Source: DATLFA01 sp039934635 (GTDB taxonomy: Bacteria; Actinomycetota; Acidimicrobiia; Acidimicrobiales; WLNW01). Taken from it: a DNA stretch of 36,213 nt. This document shows positions 23,559 to 31,949 of this stretch, one piece after another; positions within the stretch are counted from its first letter, which is position 1; every line of letters begins with the position of its first letter. Location: NCBI GenBank assembly GCA_039934635.1, contig JBDTLT010000032.1:1-36213 (forward strand). Reading direction: 5' to 3'. The notes beneath the pieces were generated by a model. That model searched no databases and was not told the origin of the DNA. It saw nothing but the letters and a program-made list of their open reading frames with translations. The position numbers were made by a program, and so were the translations under genes.

Positions 23559-24536
23559 TCATGTGCTGGGTTCGACACCGCTGTGCTCGACACACCAAGC
23601 CCACAGCCGGGACCGCTGCTGTGGGGTGTCGGTGCGGCGGGTTTTCGCCAGCTTGTGTAACGACCGCGGCCGGCGGTCGAGCCAGAACTTTCCCGTCGAC
23701 GTCATCGGCGCACCGTCGTCGGCCACGAGCCACACGAGCGTGTCGGCCCCTTGCTCCGGCGTTCGCAAGAGCGGACCCACGATGCGGTGAAATCGGGGCA
23801 GCGACGCTTCGATACCAGGGGTGTCGGCCCAGCCGGGATGCATCGCATGGAAGACGACGCCTACGTCGTGGCCGCGCGTCGCCCACATCTCGTTGAGTGT
23901 CACCTGGGCCCGCTTTGCGATTGCGTACTGCTTCGCGCCGCGGTAGTTGGCGGTCATCTCGAGGTGCTCCACCTCGAGCCCTGCTCCGTACATCCCACCC
24001 GACGACGTCGTGATCACCCGCGCCGGTCTCGATTCGCGCAGGCGAGGCAAGAGAAGCGTCGTGAGGAGAAACGGGCCGAGGACCTGGCTCGCAACCGTTG
24101 CTTCGATGCCGTCGGGCGATGTGGCGCGCGTCGTGTGCAACGCGCCGGCATTGTGGACGAGCGCGTGCAGTGGCCCGTCCTCCTCGAGCACGAGCGTGGC
24201 GGCGCGCCGCACTGCCTCGAGATCACCCATGTCGGCGATGATGGTGCGGATGCGGCTGTTACCCGTGAGCCCGACCAACTGATCGCGCACCGATTCGGTC
24301 TTGGCCGCGTCGCGGCCCAGTAGCAGCAACGTAGCCCCGCAACGAGCGAGTTGCCGTGCCGCGGCGAGGCCCAGTCCCGATGTCGCTCCCGTGATCAGTA
24401 CCACGCGACCGTCGAGGTCATAGCTCGAAAGGGGGCGCCAGCGATCGAGCCGCGAGCGCACGTCGTAGCCGATTCGCGTGAAGCTGGTGACGATCGGTAC
24501 TTCGAGGATCGAATCGACCGCGTCAGCGAGCGGCAT
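23559..24536 (-). CDS. SDR-family oxidoreductase, last gene of the fatty-acid modification operon
   Basis: This is a 325-residue extended SDR with ITGATSGLGLAAARQLARCG (cofactor loop), VHNAGALHTT and the catalytic TTSSGG-YAIAK pair (Ser in TTSSGGMYG, Tyr and Lys in QYAIAKRAQ). Its relatives resemble retinol dehydrogenase/WWOX-type SDRs, which often act on lipids. It overlaps the methyltransferase gene by 14 bp with a GAAGG site upstream. ATG 24536 was chosen because it is just beyond that site. It probably reduces or oxidises a lipid intermediate made by the neighbours. Confidence 0.85.
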   Translation of the reverse strand: MPLADAVDSILEVPIVTSFTRIGYDVRSRLDRWRPLSSYDLDGRVVLITGATSGLGLAAARQLARCGATLLLLGRDAAKTESVRDQLVGLTGNSRIRTIIADMGDLEAVRRAATLVLEEDGPLHALVHNAGALHTTRATSPDGIEATVASQVLGPFLLTTLLLPRLRESRPARVITTSSGGMYGAGLEVEHLEMTANYRGAKQYAIAKRAQVTLNEMWATRGHDVGVVFHAMHPGWADTPGIEASLPRFHRIVGPLLRTPEQGADTLVWLVADDGAPMTSTGKFWLDRRPRSLHKLAKTRRTDTPQQRSRLWAWCVEHSGVEPST

Positions 24537-25728
24537 ATGCCAATACCTTCGTGCTCTCGCGCAGAGTGATCTGCACGGTCGAGACATAGCGCTGTCGGAA
24601 TCCTGCCTCGCAGTACGCGAGGTACATGTCCCAGAGCCGGGCGAAGCGGGGCTCGGCAAAGCCCAACGCGGCGACTTCGTCGGACGAGTCCGCCAAATTC
24701 TGGCGCCAGCTCCTCAACGTCGGTACATAGTGGCGGCCGATGTCGTTGATGTCGATGATCTCGAGCGTACGAGAGGTCTGTGCCGCTTGGGTGATCGCGG
24801 CGACCGACGGCAGGCACCCATCGGGAAAGACGAATGTCTTGATGAAGTCGCCGCGCCGCTTCATACGGTTGAAGCTCTCGTCGCGGGCGACGATCGCCTG
24901 GAGTGCCATGCGCCCTCCGGGGCGAAGGAGCGTCGCGCATTTGTTGAAGTAGGTGTCGTAGTCACGCCACGAAATTGCCTCGATCATCTCGATCGACACC
25001 AGCTTGTCGAAGGTTCCGTGCAGGTCGCGATAGTCGCAATTGCGGACGTCGATGAGGTCGTCGAGTCCCGCCTCTTTGACGCGGGCCGCGGTGTATTCGT
25101 ATTGGGCGTCGGAGATCGTCGCGGTCGTGACGCGGCATCCGTACCTACCGGCAGCGTGGAGCGCGAACGAGCCCCAGCCTGATCCGATCTCGACGACGTG
25201 GTCGGTCGCACACAACTCGATCTCTTCGCAGACTCGTTCGAGTTTTGCGATCGACGCCTCGACCAGCGGGGTTCGTTCGTTCTCGAAGATGCCGCACGAG
25301 TATGCCATCGTCTCGTCGAGCATCAGTCGGAAGAAGTCGTTGCTCACGTCGTAGTGGGCCCGGATGTTGCGGCGGTCGACGTCTTCACTCGAGCCAGGCC
25401 CGACCGACGCGCGGTCCAACCAAGGCGCCAGGCGATTCGTCAACCGGTCGAGCCGCTTCGTCGTGGGAGCCGTTGCGGCGAGCAGGATCTCGAGTGTCGC
25501 GACGAGATCGTCGGTTTGCCACCAACCGTTGATGAAGGCCTCGCCGAGACCGCGGGAGCCGCCGCGCAAGACCATCGACCACGCGCGGTCGTCGTCGACG
25601 CGAACGTTCACCACGGGCAGGCCGCGGCCGAGTTGGTGCACGCTGTCGCGTTCGGTGACGAGCAAGGTACCCGTGCGGATACGGCTCGCGAGCGCGAGCA
25701 ACATCGACCGACTCGCCGTCGTCATCAT
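24523..25728 (-). CDS. Cyclopropane-fatty-acyl-phospholipid synthase-like SAM methyltransferase
   Basis: This is a 401-residue class I SAM methyltransferase of the CFA family. The sequence before the domain has RRNIRAHYDVSNDFFRLMLD and MAYSCGIFENERT (the Cys145 of the YSC motif is conserved). Motif I is VVEIGSGWGSFAL (about 179), followed by YRDL and EMIEAISWRDYDTYFNKC. CFA family members add a methylene or methyl group to unsaturated acyl chains in the membrane. The ATG overlaps the upstream gene (ATGA) and AAGGAG is 6 nt before it. It is the third gene of a four-gene operon. Confidence 0.9.
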   Translation of the reverse strand: MMTTASRSMLLALASRIRTGTLLVTERDSVHQLGRGLPVVNVRVDDDRAWSMVLRGGSRGLGEAFINGWWQTDDLVATLEILLAATAPTTKRLDRLTNRLAPWLDRASVGPGSSEDVDRRNIRAHYDVSNDFFRLMLDETMAYSCGIFENERTPLVEASIAKLERVCEEIELCATDHVVEIGSGWGSFALHAAGRYGCRVTTATISDAQYEYTAARVKEAGLDDLIDVRNCDYRDLHGTFDKLVSIEMIEAISWRDYDTYFNKCATLLRPGGRMALQAIVARDESFNRMKRRGDFIKTFVFPDGCLPSVAAITQAAQTSRTLEIIDINDIGRHYVPTLRSWRQNLADSSDEVAALGFAEPRFARLWDMYLAYCEAGFRQRYVSTVQITLRESTKVLAYAAR

Positions 25729-26471
25729 GGTTTACTCCTTGCGGGGATCGATTGCGGATGGCGATGCACGATCGCCCCTGACTTCCAGAGTCGAGCCGCC
25801 TGGAGACGTATGCGCAGCGAAACGGCGACGGTGGCGAGTGGATGCTTCACGAGGAACCACCGCAGCGAACTCGGCGTCAGCTCCTGGCGTCGAAGGTGCA
25901 GTTGGGCGCAGAAGACGGTCTCGCCGGCCTCCTCGGTCGTGATCCGCACGCGCAACTCCTCGCCCGGTTCGGTGATGGTCATCTCGTAGGTCTGTTGCAT
26001 GCCGAAAAACGGCGACACGTGCAGCTCTTTCGCGAATCGGTGTGTGCCGACGCCCGGCATCACGTAGGCATGCGTCTCGTTCCACGGCGTGTTCGTCACA
26101 ACCGCGACGACGGCTACGACGGTGCGACCGGTCTGCTCGTAGCAGTAGTAGAGCGCGATCGGGTTGAACAACCACCCGAGCGTGCGCACGTGGGCGAGCT
26201 GTCGGATCGAGCCCTCGGGGCGAAAGAACAGGCGCGCTTCGACGACGTCGCGAATGGACTCGGCAAGTGGGCGCTGGGGGTCACCGAAGTAGTCGGCGCG
26301 CTTGAAGCACATGAGGTTCGGGCGGTCGATGGACAGCCATCGTCGACTGTCATCGAGCTGTGTCAGTTCATCGAGGTCGATGAGCAGCGTGTGATGGTCG
26401 TAGGTGAACTGATGCTCTGGCTCACCGCGGCGCGCATGCGCCATGCTCCCTGAGTAGATCGCGCTGTTCAC
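25725..26471 (-). CDS. DUF1365 family protein
   Basis: This is a 248-residue protein without membrane segments. Characteristic DUF1365 segments are MAHARRGEPEHQFTYDHHTL, FFRPEGSIRQLAHVRTLGW, LFNPIALYYCYEQTG, NTPWNETHAYV, and FAKELHVSPFFGMQ. DUF1365 genes are typically found beside flavin amine oxidase-like and CFA synthase-like genes; function unproven. GTG 26471 overlaps the stop of the upstream gene (GTGA). It is translationally coupled on both sides. Confidence 0.9.
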   Translation of the reverse strand: MNSAIYSGSMAHARRGEPEHQFTYDHHTLLIDLDELTQLDDSRRWLSIDRPNLMCFKRADYFGDPQRPLAESIRDVVEARLFFRPEGSIRQLAHVRTLGWLFNPIALYYCYEQTGRTVVAVVAVVTNTPWNETHAYVMPGVGTHRFAKELHVSPFFGMQQTYEMTITEPGEELRVRITTEEAGETVFCAQLHLRRQELTPSSLRWFLVKHPLATVAVSLRIRLQAARLWKSGAIVHRHPQSIPARSKP

Positions 26472-27715
26472 ACCGCTACCCCCAGCGCGCGGCAGACCCG
26501 TAACGCGCTCTGCAACCCGTCCTCGTGAAAGCCGTTTCCCCAATACGCGCCGGCGAACCAAGTGCGCCGGCGGCCGTTGATCTCGGACCACCGATGCTGC
26601 GCCGCGAACGCCCCCGTGTGGAATACCGGGTGGGCGTACTCCATCGTCATGATGATCTTTGCCGGGTCGATCTCGTGTTCTCGGTTCAGCGTGACGCACA
26701 GCGCGTGCGCCGACGGCACGCTCTGTAGGCGATTCAACAGGTAGGTGATCTCGACCAGCCGCCCGCTCGCCGGCCCGATATGACAGTTCCAGCTCGCCCA
26801 GGCGCGACGATGCGGGGGCAGCATGGCGACGTCGGTGTGCACGGTGGCGACGTTGGGCTGGTAGCCGATGGCACCTAGAACTGCTTGCTCGGCATGGCTC
26901 GCATCGGACAGCAAACGCAACGCGTCATCGCTGTGCGTCGCCAGCACCACCGCGTCGAAGGTCTCGTTGTCACCGTCGCTGCGGTGGATCTCGACCGCCG
27001 AATCCGTGCGAACGATCTTGTCGACGCCGACACCGAGGCGCACTCGCCGCCCGAGCCGGCGGGTGATCGCGGTGACGTAGTTCGTCGATCCGCCGGTGAC
27101 GGTGCGCCATTGCACCGGATTGCGCGCCGAGAGAAGGCCGTGATTGTCGAGGAAACGCAAGAAGGAACTGGCCGGGAACGACCCGAGCGCGGCCGGGTCG
27201 GCCGACCAGATGGATGAACCCAACGGCAGCAGATAGGTGTCTCGAAACGCGTCCGACCATGAGTGGTCGCCGAGAAATTGGTCGAGTGTGACGTCGGCTC
27301 CCAACCCACTTCGCAGTTCGGCGCGGGCGAGACGATTGAAGCGCGCGACGTCGACGAGCATCCGCAGGAACGCAGGCCTGCCGATGTTCGAGCGCTGGGC
27401 GAACACCGTGTCGAGCGACGAGCCGCGCCAGTAGAGCCCGCGGCTGTCGTTGGTGACCGAGAAGCTCATCTCGCTCGGTTGTGTCGCAATCGACAGTTCG
27501 CGAAAGAGGGTCGTCAGGCCGGGATAGGTGGTCTCGTTGTAGACGATGAAGCCAGTGTCGATCAGGTGCGTTTCGTCGGCGAGGTCGACGCGAACGGTAT
27601 TCGAGTGACCGCCGGGGCGACGATCGGCCTCGAATACCGTCACGTCGTGGTGACCGTTGAGGTAGTGGGCCGACGCCAGACCCGAGATGCCGGTGCCGAT
27701 CACTGCGATTTTCAC
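26468..27715 (-). CDS. FAD-dependent oxidoreductase (flavin amine-oxidase fold)
   Basis: This is a 415-residue protein with a Rossmann dinucleotide motif IAVIGTGISGLASAHYL (residues 3-19), FEADRRPGGHSNTV, and DTGFIVYNETTYPGL. The fold belongs to the amine-oxidase/desaturase group that acts on lipids, and DUF1365 and CFA-type genes are its usual neighbours. GTG 27715 was chosen because the protein then begins directly at the first strand of the Rossmann fold. No strong ribosome site is visible. It is first in the operon, unless the cupin gene 100 bp upstream is co-transcribed. A lipid desaturase or isomerase role is an inference. Confidence 0.87.
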   Translation of the reverse strand: MKIAVIGTGISGLASAHYLNGHHDVTVFEADRRPGGHSNTVRVDLADETHLIDTGFIVYNETTYPGLTTLFRELSIATQPSEMSFSVTNDSRGLYWRGSSLDTVFAQRSNIGRPAFLRMLVDVARFNRLARAELRSGLGADVTLDQFLGDHSWSDAFRDTYLLPLGSSIWSADPAALGSFPASSFLRFLDNHGLLSARNPVQWRTVTGGSTNYVTAITRRLGRRVRLGVGVDKIVRTDSAVEIHRSDGDNETFDAVVLATHSDDALRLLSDASHAEQAVLGAIGYQPNVATVHTDVAMLPPHRRAWASWNCHIGPASGRLVEITYLLNRLQSVPSAHALCVTLNREHEIDPAKIIMTMEYAHPVFHTGAFAAQHRWSEINGRRRTWFAGAYWGNGFHEDGLQSALRVCRALGVAV

Positions 27716-27815
27716 ACGAGGTACTACGACGATTCGGCGGTTCTGGATGCAACGAGGTCGAGCGAATGTTGCACTCGAACGCCAAGGACCTCTACGGCCT
27801 CGACGCGGTTCCTGA

Positions 27816-28109
27816 TCAACTCTGAGTTCGGCGGTAGAACTCGACCACGAAGCGGGCGCCGGGTTGCGGTTCGACGTGATGGGGCTCACCCGGCGGAATG
27901 TCGACGTGCTCGCCCGCCGATACTTCGAGGGCAGCCGTCGCGTCGGCCTCGAACACGAAACGTACCCGACCCGCGTTGACCCGTAACCGGCCCCATACGT
28001 CCGAGCCGACGCGGTGCGCCGCGAGAAGGGCCGCGGGCACCGTCACCTCGGTGAACTCCGGCGTGGCGCGCGCCAACTCGAGGCCGGCGGGCATCTCTGG
28101 TCGGGTCAT
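27816..28109 (-). CDS. DUF1971 cupin-like protein
   Basis: This is a 97-residue protein that matches the DUF1971 (TehB-associated) fold: RATPEFTEVTVPAALLAAHR, VWGRLRVNAGRVRFVFE and GEPHHVEPQPGARFVVEF. His77, His78 and Glu80 in PHHVEP would be metal ligands of the cupin barrel. Related proteins are annotated in tellurite-resistance loci, a role not testable here. It lies 100 bp upstream of the flavin oxidoreductase gene on the same strand and is divergent from the AhpD-like gene. ATG 28109 places the domain at a normal start. Confidence 0.8.
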   Translation of the reverse strand: MTRPEMPAGLELARATPEFTEVTVPAALLAAHRVGSDVWGRLRVNAGRVRFVFEADATAALEVSAGEHVDIPPGEPHHVEPQPGARFVVEFYRRTQS

Positions 28110-28159
28110 CAGCCGACAGTGAAACACGAGTCGAGCCCGCCCGCAGACTTTGCGGGGTT

Positions 28160-28165
28160 TACAGT
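28160..28165 (+). promoter_or_regulatory. Predicted -10 box of the AhpD-like gene
   Basis: TACAGT, within TTTACAGT, stands 6 nt before the ATG at 28172 with no ribosome site, suggesting a leaderless transcript. Confidence 0.45.
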
Positions 28166-28171
28166 TGCGCC

Positions 28172-28768
28172 ATGGCAGAAGACCTTCGCGCAATCGGTGA
28201 CTGCGCCATCCCGCAGCCGCTCCTCACCCCGGTCGACATGAGCAACGATCCCGACAAAGCCGCGGCGCTCGCGCGGACCGGCATGTCGACGTTCTACGGC
28301 CAGTTCGGGCACGCCCCGGGCCTCATCGAGAAGTGGATGGGCTTCTACCAACCGGTGGTCAATGGGGGCGCCGTCGAGTTGCGCACCAAAGAACTGTGCC
28401 GCCTGCGCATCGCTGCCCGCAACGGATGCATGTTGTGTCTCGGCGGCCGCTTTCGTGATGCCGCCGGCGTTCCTGTCGTCGACGATCACGATGTCGACGC
28501 CGTGCTCGGTGGTCGATTCGACGATCCGCGCTTCACGCCGCGCGAGCGCGCCGCGCTGCAGTTCACCGAGCGGTTTCGCGTCGATCACACGAGCGTCGAT
28601 CGCGCCTTCGTCGCCGGCACGCTCGAGCACTTCAGCGAAGGCGAGTTCGTCGAGCTTGCGCTGTGCATCGCACAGTTCACCGGCATGGGCCAACTGTTCT
28701 CGATGCTCGGCCTGCCGAGCCCCGTGCCCGTGAGCGCAACGCCGGTGAATTCAGTGCCGGTGAGCTGA
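28172..28768 (+). CDS. AhpD-like / carboxymuconolactone decarboxylase family protein
   Basis: This is a 198-residue helical protein. The core LRTKELCRLRIAARNGCMLC (about 70-89) has the AhpD-like CxxC (Cys86, Cys89) on a helix after a conserved Glu, and FTPRERAALQFTERF and GEFVELALCIAQFTGMGQL complete the fold. In peroxidase-active AhpD the CxxC is followed by a His (CxxCxxxH); here that place is Arg (CMLCLGGR). It may be a non-peroxidase member, such as a decarboxylase-like or thiol-redox protein. It is divergent from the cupin gene. Confidence 0.85.
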   Translation: MAEDLRAIGDCAIPQPLLTPVDMSNDPDKAAALARTGMSTFYGQFGHAPGLIEKWMGFYQPVVNGGAVELRTKELCRLRIAARNGCMLCLGGRFRDAAGVPVVDDHDVDAVLGGRFDDPRFTPRERAALQFTERFRVDHTSVDRAFVAGTLEHFSEGEFVELALCIAQFTGMGQLFSMLGLPSPVPVSATPVNSVPVS

Positions 28769-28789
28769 ACAACCGGCGTGGTGGCGCGG

Positions 28790-29527
28790 TCAGCCCTCGA
28801 GGCTGTGCAGCGCCAAAATCGCCAGAGCGGCGAGGGTTTCTTCGAGTTGCAGGGTGTCGAGATGCGACGCGCTGGCTTTGGCTTCGTGCGCGCGTCCCCT
28901 GGCCGACAGATGGCCCGGTAGGTAGTAAGCCTCGTACGGTGCATCGTCGATGCGATGCACGGCGAACTCGGTGAGGTTGTTTTGCATCGAATGGGCACCG
29001 GCTTTGGTGTGTTGATACTCGTAGCGCGATTGCAACCCCGCGAAGCCACTGTCGCTCGACGGGGCGTCGAACAGTTGCACCGATGCCCGGTTGCCGTTGA
29101 CGAACTCGATGGTCCATCCGCTCTGCTGATGCGCGGCGGTCACCTCGGCGATCTTGCCCTGGATGAGCGCGATCTGGTCTTCGGGAACACCCTGCGCCCG
29201 CAATCGTTCGATGCGCGCCGCGTTCTGCCCGGCGACGAGTTCGCCCGGCGCAAGGCTGGGATCGCCGACGCCGGCCTCGCGCATGCGGCTGCGGATCTTG
29301 TCGCCGATGATGCTGCTCGACTCGGGACCCAGCCGGTCGAGCGGGCGCACTTCGCGCACCTCCATGCCGACGTAGGCGCTCACCAAATCGACGGGCACCG
29401 CCCCCAACCCGCCAACCGAAGCGGTGCCCGCGGGCAGCGAGGCCAGGCTGGGCGGCCCGGTATTGGACCGGATTTCGCGCACCTGCTCGACCTTGGCACC
29501 GAAGGTCTTCTTGAGCTTGTCGAACAC
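28790..29527 (-). CDS. Conserved protein of unknown function, 245 residues
   Basis: This is a soluble protein starting VFDKLKKTFGAKVEQVREIR, then a Pro/Ala/Gly-rich linker (GPPSLASLPAGTASVGGLGA), a helical segment with EVREVRPLDRLGPESSS and DQIALIQGKIAEVTAAHQQS, and a beta-rich part containing FVNGNRASVQLFDAP. The C-terminal end is helical (SASHLDTLQLEETLAALAIL). I do not recognise a family. A strong GGGGAGG site 7 nt before the GTG at 29527 fixes the start. It follows the phosphotriesterase-like gene by 29 bp on the same strand. Confidence 0.7.
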   Translation of the reverse strand: MFDKLKKTFGAKVEQVREIRSNTGPPSLASLPAGTASVGGLGAVPVDLVSAYVGMEVREVRPLDRLGPESSSIIGDKIRSRMREAGVGDPSLAPGELVAGQNAARIERLRAQGVPEDQIALIQGKIAEVTAAHQQSGWTIEFVNGNRASVQLFDAPSSDSGFAGLQSRYEYQHTKAGAHSMQNNLTEFAVHRIDDAPYEAYYLPGHLSARGRAHEAKASASHLDTLQLEETLAALAILALHSLEG

Positions 29528-29556
29528 GGCAACCTCCCCGCCGAACGGTCGCGACG

Positions 29557-30525
29557 TTACTGCGACCCGGTGCTCGCACGGGCGCCGCTCACGCCGGCGA
29601 AGAGATGACGCGGGTTCTGCACGAGGAGACGGTCGAAGTCGGCGGCCCCGAGGCCGCGCTCGGTGAGCAACGGCAACACGACGTCGTGGATGAGGTTGAA
29701 ATCGGTGGTGTGCCCGTAGCTCTCGGCGAAGCACCACGCGTCGTGCGAGAGAATGATGCGGTCGGCGAAGCCCGCCTCGATCAGTCGCACGAGCATGTCG
29801 ACGCGCTCGTCGATCGTCGGCGAAACCACGATCGGGTTGAGATGATCGAACCCGACCATTGCTCCGGCCTGCGCAATCGCGAGGAGGTAGCGGTAGTCGG
29901 GCGAGTCGTCCGAATGCCCGATCACGACGCGGTCGAGGTCGACGCCTTCGTCGACCAACAGGTCGATCTGGCGCAGGCCGCCCCCGGGATCGAGGCGTAC
30001 GTTGGTGTGCGTGAGCACGGGCACGCCGGTCGCCCGGTGCGCTCGAGCAACGGCACGGATCGCCCGCTCGATGCCGGGCGTGATGCCGTGCCGATCGGAC
30101 GAGCACTTCAATGCGCCGGCCCGTACACCCGTGGTCGAGATTCCGTGCTCGATATCGCGGACGAAACGTTCGGCCATGAGATCGATATCGCCATTGCGAT
30201 CGCGGTCGCTGCGAAAGCCGAGCGGCACGAGGTCATACGTATAGAGCCCCGTTGCCGCGACGATGTTGATCGGCGTGCGCTGCGCGACCTCGATGATGCG
30301 AGGGATGAAGCGACCGAGGCCGAGCACGGTCACGTCGACCACTGTCCGCACGCCGCGCTCGTACGCCTGCGCCAGCCGCTCGACGGCGTGCGCGATCTCG
30401 ACTTCCTCACTCCACTCTTCCGGATAGTTCGCGCGGACTTCCGCGTCGAGCACGAAGAGGTGCTCGTGCATCAGCGTTACGCCGAGATCCGTCGCTGACA
30501 TCTCTCCTCGCACGGTGGCGACCAC
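29557..30525 (-). CDS. Phosphotriesterase-family amidohydrolase
   Basis: This is a 322-residue TIM-barrel metalloenzyme. Binuclear metal ligands are in place: His20 and His22 (MHEHLFV), Lys140 (GALKCSSD, the carbamylated lysine), His173 (LTHTNV), His204 (GHSDDS) and Asp262 (LSHDAW). The family includes phosphotriesterase, lactonases and homologous PHP proteins. The native substrate is unknown, and lactone hydrolysis is as likely as organophosphate hydrolysis. The GTG start at 30525 is preceded by GAGAGGGGG. It is first of a likely two-gene operon with the 245-residue protein. Confidence 0.9.
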   Translation of the reverse strand: MVATVRGEMSATDLGVTLMHEHLFVLDAEVRANYPEEWSEEVEIAHAVERLAQAYERGVRTVVDVTVLGLGRFIPRIIEVAQRTPINIVAATGLYTYDLVPLGFRSDRDRNGDIDLMAERFVRDIEHGISTTGVRAGALKCSSDRHGITPGIERAIRAVARAHRATGVPVLTHTNVRLDPGGGLRQIDLLVDEGVDLDRVVIGHSDDSPDYRYLLAIAQAGAMVGFDHLNPIVVSPTIDERVDMLVRLIEAGFADRIILSHDAWCFAESYGHTTDFNLIHDVVLPLLTERGLGAADFDRLLVQNPRHLFAGVSGARASTGSQ

Positions 30526-30633
30526 AGATGCCCCCTCTCGCGGTCGCGGCTGTCCTAGCCCAAGTCACTCATACTCGCCACTTTGCGGTGGTCGGCACGT
30601 GTGGATGGGTGAGGGCGGGGGTAGCGGACTCGG

Positions 30634-31143
30634 ATGCTCACCGCCTCTGCAACCTCGACGCGTCATCGTTCACGACTACACCCTGTTGCGTTGCTCATCT
30701 CGCTCGCGGTGGTGGCTTTGGTCGCAGCAGTCGGCGGGATGTGGACCGACACCGCAGACGGGTCGTGGTACGCCGCGCTCGACAAACCGGCGTGGACACC
30801 ACCGGGCCCGGTGTTCGGCATCGTCTGGACCGTGCTCTACTTCATGATGGCGATCGCGGCGTGGCTGATCGCCCGCGAAGGCCTCGACACGGTCGATGTG
30901 CGGCGCGCGCTGGTCGTCTACGCGGTGCAACTCGTGCTCAACCTCGGATGGACGGCGATCTTCTTCGCGGCCGAGCGTCCCGGCTGGGCGATCCTCGAGA
31001 TCGGTCTGCTGTTCGTGATGGTGATCGCAACGATGCTGCGCTTTCACCGCATCTCGCCGACGGCCGCCCGGCTGTTGATCCCTTATGCGGTCTGGGTGGC
31101 GTACGCCGCGTCATTGAACATCGGAATCGCCGTGATGAACTGA
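30634..31143 (+). CDS. tspO: TspO/MBR-family membrane protein
   Basis: This is a 169-residue protein with five hydrophobic segments and the TspO signature WYAALDKPAWTPPGPVFG (45-62), followed by NLGWTAIFF. TspO proteins bind tetrapyrroles and act in porphyrin or stress responses. TAGCGG at 30622-30627, 6 nt upstream of the ATG, is a weak -10-like box. A longer upstream start was not chosen because it would lie outside the family. It is divergent from the phosphotriesterase-like gene. Confidence 0.88.
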   Translation: MLTASATSTRHRSRLHPVALLISLAVVALVAAVGGMWTDTADGSWYAALDKPAWTPPGPVFGIVWTVLYFMMAIAAWLIAREGLDTVDVRRALVVYAVQLVLNLGWTAIFFAAERPGWAILEIGLLFVMVIATMLRFHRISPTAARLLIPYAVWVAYAASLNIGIAVMN

Positions 31144-31203
31144 CGGTTGCCCACCGTTTGCTCACTTTCCGAACAGGTGCGGGGCGCGCCCACAGCCGTC
31201 GGG

Positions 31204-31209
31204 CAGAAT
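31204..31209 (+). promoter_or_regulatory. Predicted -10 box of the RDD gene
   Basis: CAGAAT stands 6 nt before the ATG at 31216 with no ribosome site, suggesting a leaderless transcript. Confidence 0.35.
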
Positions 31210-31215
31210 CGCACA

Positions 31216-31920
31216 ATGACGTACTCGTCCTCGCCGCCTCCGGGTTGGTACCACGCGCAAGGAGATCCGCCGGGCACGAATCGGTGGTGGGACGGCGAGA
31301 CTTGGGTCGGCGGGCCGACCGGGGGGCACGGCGCCCCGGGCTACGGAGGGCCGCCCGGCTACGGAGGGCCGCCCGGCTACGCGGGGCCGATGGCCGGCAC
31401 CGCGGGGCCATACGGGTACGCGGCCGGGTACGGGTATGCAGTGGCGCGACCGTACGCCGGGTTCTGGCCGCGCTTCGGCGCGACGCTGCTCGACGGGTTG
31501 ATCCTCGGCGTGCCGATCTTCATCCTCAGCGGCATCTTCTTTGCGGTCGCACCGACCGAAGAACGGTCCTGCACCATCAACGGCCGGCGGTCGATTTGTG
31601 AGGGTCCGACCGACGCGTCGATCGCGTTGTTCTTCTTGGCCTACGTCGTGATCGCGATCGCGGGCGTGATCCTCTACTACGGGCAACTCGAGGGGAAGAC
31701 CGGCCAGACGATCGGCAAGCGGGCACTCGGTATCAAGACCGTGCGTCGGTCGACGGGCGAACCCCCGGGCGTCGGCCGCGCGATCGGGCGGGCCTTCGCC
31801 CACTATCTCTCGGCGATGCCGTGCTACCTCGGCTATCTCTGGATGCTGTGGGACCGCGACAAGCAGACGTGGCACGACAAGATCACCGATACGGTCGTTA
31901 TTCGCGCACCCGGCTACTAG
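31216..31920 (+). CDS. DUF2510-RDD membrane protein
   Basis: This is a 234-residue protein with three parts. The first is an N-terminal DUF2510 segment (PPGWYHAQGDPPGTNRWWDG, about 8-27), common in actinobacterial membrane proteins. The second is a Gly/Pro/Tyr-rich linker with short repeats. The third is an RDD domain (about 75-230) with three hydrophobic segments; the Arg-Asp-Asp pattern sits near AGFWPRFGATLLDGLILG and GKRALGIKTV. RDD proteins are implicated in ion exchange or transport, but this one's role is unknown. ATG 31216 stands 6 nt after a -10-like box. Confidence 0.87.
   Translation: MTYSSSPPPGWYHAQGDPPGTNRWWDGETWVGGPTGGHGAPGYGGPPGYGGPPGYAGPMAGTAGPYGYAAGYGYAVARPYAGFWPRFGATLLDGLILGVPIFILSGIFFAVAPTEERSCTINGRRSICEGPTDASIALFFLAYVVIAIAGVILYYGQLEGKTGQTIGKRALGIKTVRRSTGEPPGVGRAIGRAFAHYLSAMPCYLGYLWMLWDRDKQTWHDKITDTVVIRAPGY
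31339..31374. repeat. Two perfect 18-bp tandem repeats in the RDD gene linker
   Basis: The unit ggctacggagggccgccc occurs at 31339-31356 and 31357-31374 and encodes GYGGPP, followed by a related GYAGP. Such units can change copy number by slippage. Confidence 0.8.
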
Positions 31921-31949
31921 TGGTCCAAGCCGCCTGCGCCCGCGCCGGC

